DNA of 64,000 nucleotides. Origin: Oegoconia quadripuncta. Its lineage: Eukaryota > Arthropoda > Insecta > Lepidoptera > Autostichidae. A program made the translations under genes and the position numbers. Shown in pieces: positions 62,558 to 64,000 of the stretch (position 1 is the first letter of the stretch; every line of letters begins with the position of its first letter). The stretch lies in assembly GCA_949316235.1 (NCBI GenBank), contig OX438741.1:38602962-38666961 (forward strand). Reading direction: 5' to 3'. The notes beneath the pieces are model-generated. The model was not told the origin of the DNA, ran no database searches, and saw only the letters and a list, made by a program, of their open reading frames with translations.

Positions 62558-62589
62558 GTGGGATGTGTACGGACTGAGATGATGATGAA

Positions 62590-63179
62590 ACAGTTGTGAC
62601 GTCGTATCGGTCCGATGCGATCCATTTGGAATTTTATTTCAAACCTACCGAATGGATATTCGCGGGGTTTTGCAACCAACGAGGATACTTTACTAATCTA
62701 AATAGAAGCTTTACGCATTTTTTTGAGCTGAAACAGTTCTGTCTGTGCGATAGGCCTTTTACAGCGTCGCGCTCTGCCCAGTCTCTAGCATACAGTTACG
62801 ACTGCGATATCATCATTCACACTCACCTCAGGATACGCAGAGCTTTAAACCACTAAAAAGCCGATGAATTCTCGTACGGAAAAAGAGGAACAGGATATTT
62901 TATAGGTAGGCAGTATCTGGCGCGTATCTATAATTGTATGTCGTTATCATCATATCATAATTTTTTTATTTATAGGCGTAGACTTATATTTACTGAGAAA
63001 GGTCAGTTTCATTGAAACAATCAAAATGGACCACTTCATTGGTGTTTAAACGGGAGTTTGGATCCAATGGGAACTCAGTCGTACAACGACTTCTGATGCC
63101 GATGGCCGATTGCTCATTTATTTTGTAAAAAAATGAATCACTTACCATAGAAAAGAGACCAGAAAACATGCGGTATCTT
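62590..63179. other. No recognised gene
   Basis: An 86-codon frame (62596-62856) has no recognised motif and no support. Confidence 0.35.
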
Positions 63180-63403
63180 TTAAATATGAAATTGGCGTTT
63201 TGTATAAAAGAATTTCATTAAGACTTTTCTCCATACAAACATTTTTGATTTTTTTTTGGGAACGGCAAAACCAAATTTAGCTAAACTTTGTGTGTATTAT
63301 CGGATTACATTAAGTATAGGCAGCGTTAATTTCTAAAAGTAACAGCTTTATAAAAGTTTCAGCGAATCTAAGAAATGATTACGGGAAGCACATGATGACC
63401 CAA
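63180..63403 (+). mobile_element. MITE-M with large deletion
   Basis: The left TIR is shortened (starts TATGAAATTGGCG), and from GGAAGCACATGA the text jumps to TGACCCAATA, leaving only the outermost right end. About 190 bp are lost. Confidence 0.8.
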
Positions 63404-63721
63404 TATAACAAACACAATATAATTCTCGTTTAACTCCAATTTTTAATCAATATTGTAACTTTTTCTTGCACTTTTATGTGACCGACTTATAGGTTGTGAG
63501 GAAACAGACTGAAAAAATTTGTTGTGCGCGGTGTATCTGGCCATTTGTTCTCAGCAGTCCCAGTTCTCGAGGATTCTTAGAGATGGCGCTGTTTTATCTA
63601 ATAAGAAATGCTCGAAAAAGATTTGTTCTCACGACAAAAATCAATGCATCCAGGTAAATAAAGCAAATGTGCTAAAATTTAAATATCTTTGAAACGGCTC
63701 AATCGATTTTTTAAAATATTT
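63404..63721. other. No recognised gene
   Basis: Unassigned. Confidence 0.35.
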
Positions 63722-64000
63722 TATGGTTAACTGGATACGCATTTGACCACAATCTCGCCTGATGGGAAGTGATGATGTGGCCGAAGATGAAGCATGCGAT
63801 CTCAGTAGATGCCTATTCACCCTGCTCTTGAAGATCCCAAGGTTGTAGGATTCAGGAAAGACTGACGCCGGAAAGGAGTTCCAAGCCTTGGCTGTTCGCA
63901 TTATGAATGAAGAATCGAACCGCTTAGTGCGAATGTTCGGTATGTTAACTACATACGGGTGGAATCCCTCCCCGCGCCTAGTAGTCCGAAGATGGAATGG
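63722..64000 (-). pseudogene. LINE-2, 3' fragment (cut by window edge)
   Basis: The minus strand reads MRTAKAWNSFPASVFPESYN, LGIFKSRVNRHLL and SHASSSATSSLPIRRDCGQM, then the tail ATCCAGTTAACCATAAAA. It is the clearest copy of the LINE-2 C-terminus. It continues past the window end, so its total length cannot be judged. Confidence 0.8.

Larger units (their letters stand above)
62009..62589 (+). mobile_element. SINE D interrupted by two SINE A pieces
   Basis: tRNA-like head GAGTCGGTGGCTCAGGGGTT with A box, and B-box-like GAGTTCGATTC at 62060-62070. The body resumes at 62303 (ATTTATCCGACTGC, GAGGAAACCTGCATGCC, GAATATGGCCC, ACGAGGGAAGGCCTATAT), and the 3' end GGGATGTGTACGGACTGAGA then TGATGATGA is at 62558-62589. 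A close relative lies at 10640-10715. Confidence 0.7.

Overview
The window looks like repeat-rich eukaryotic DNA, most likely from a moth or butterfly (Lepidoptera). The base composition is AT-rich. Nearly every open reading frame that can be read as a real protein belongs to a transposable element. The recognisable types are CR1/Jockey-like and RTE-like LINE remnants, a mariner, tRNA-derived SINEs with pol III A and B boxes, a Helitron-like remnant and several foldback or MITE-like elements. I found no convincing host exon, no tRNA or rRNA gene, no CRISPR array and no bacterial-style operon. The assignment to Lepidoptera is inference from the style of the repeats, made from memory without a database search. 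All boundaries were set by eye and may be off by 5 to 20 bases.

Layout. Positions 1-22800 are a mosaic of 5'-truncated LINE ends, SINEs in both orientations, MITEs of about 425 bp, a minisatellite (14195-14650) and a 200 bp foldback (16164-16367). Positions 22835-28105 hold the one element that looks complete: a LINE of about 5.3 kb with two intact overlapping ORFs. ORF1 is PHD finger, coiled coil, SGNH-like; ORF2 is AP endonuclease plus reverse transcriptase. It sits inside the CAATR microsatellite tail of an older LINE of opposite strand. Positions 28181-38690 are again SINEs, LINE ends, MITEs and one Helitron-like piece. A mariner of about 1.3 kb with TIRs, a D,D34D triad and one frameshift lies at 38700-40020. 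Positions 40023-64000 continue the mosaic, with three tandem arrays (a roughly 117 bp unit at 41638-42960, a 23 bp unit x13 at 49166-49464, a roughly 129 bp unit at 58645-59835) and many nested insertions.

How the parts work together. The families named here are local labels. SINE A (about 330 bp, about 20 copies or pieces) has a tRNA-like head and a 3' end resembling the 3' end of a LINE called LINE-2 here; one SINE A copy (7305-7639) carries the LINE-2 form of the tail. This suggests LINE-2 machinery mobilises SINE A. SINE B and SINE C have different tRNA-like heads but related bodies. LINE-H 3' ends keep a small stem-loop followed by TTGA or TATTG tails. Several loci preserve readable insertion histories: a target-site duplication of 15 bp, an unfilled paralogous site, a twin-priming inversion, and SINEs interrupted by a MITE or by LINE ends.
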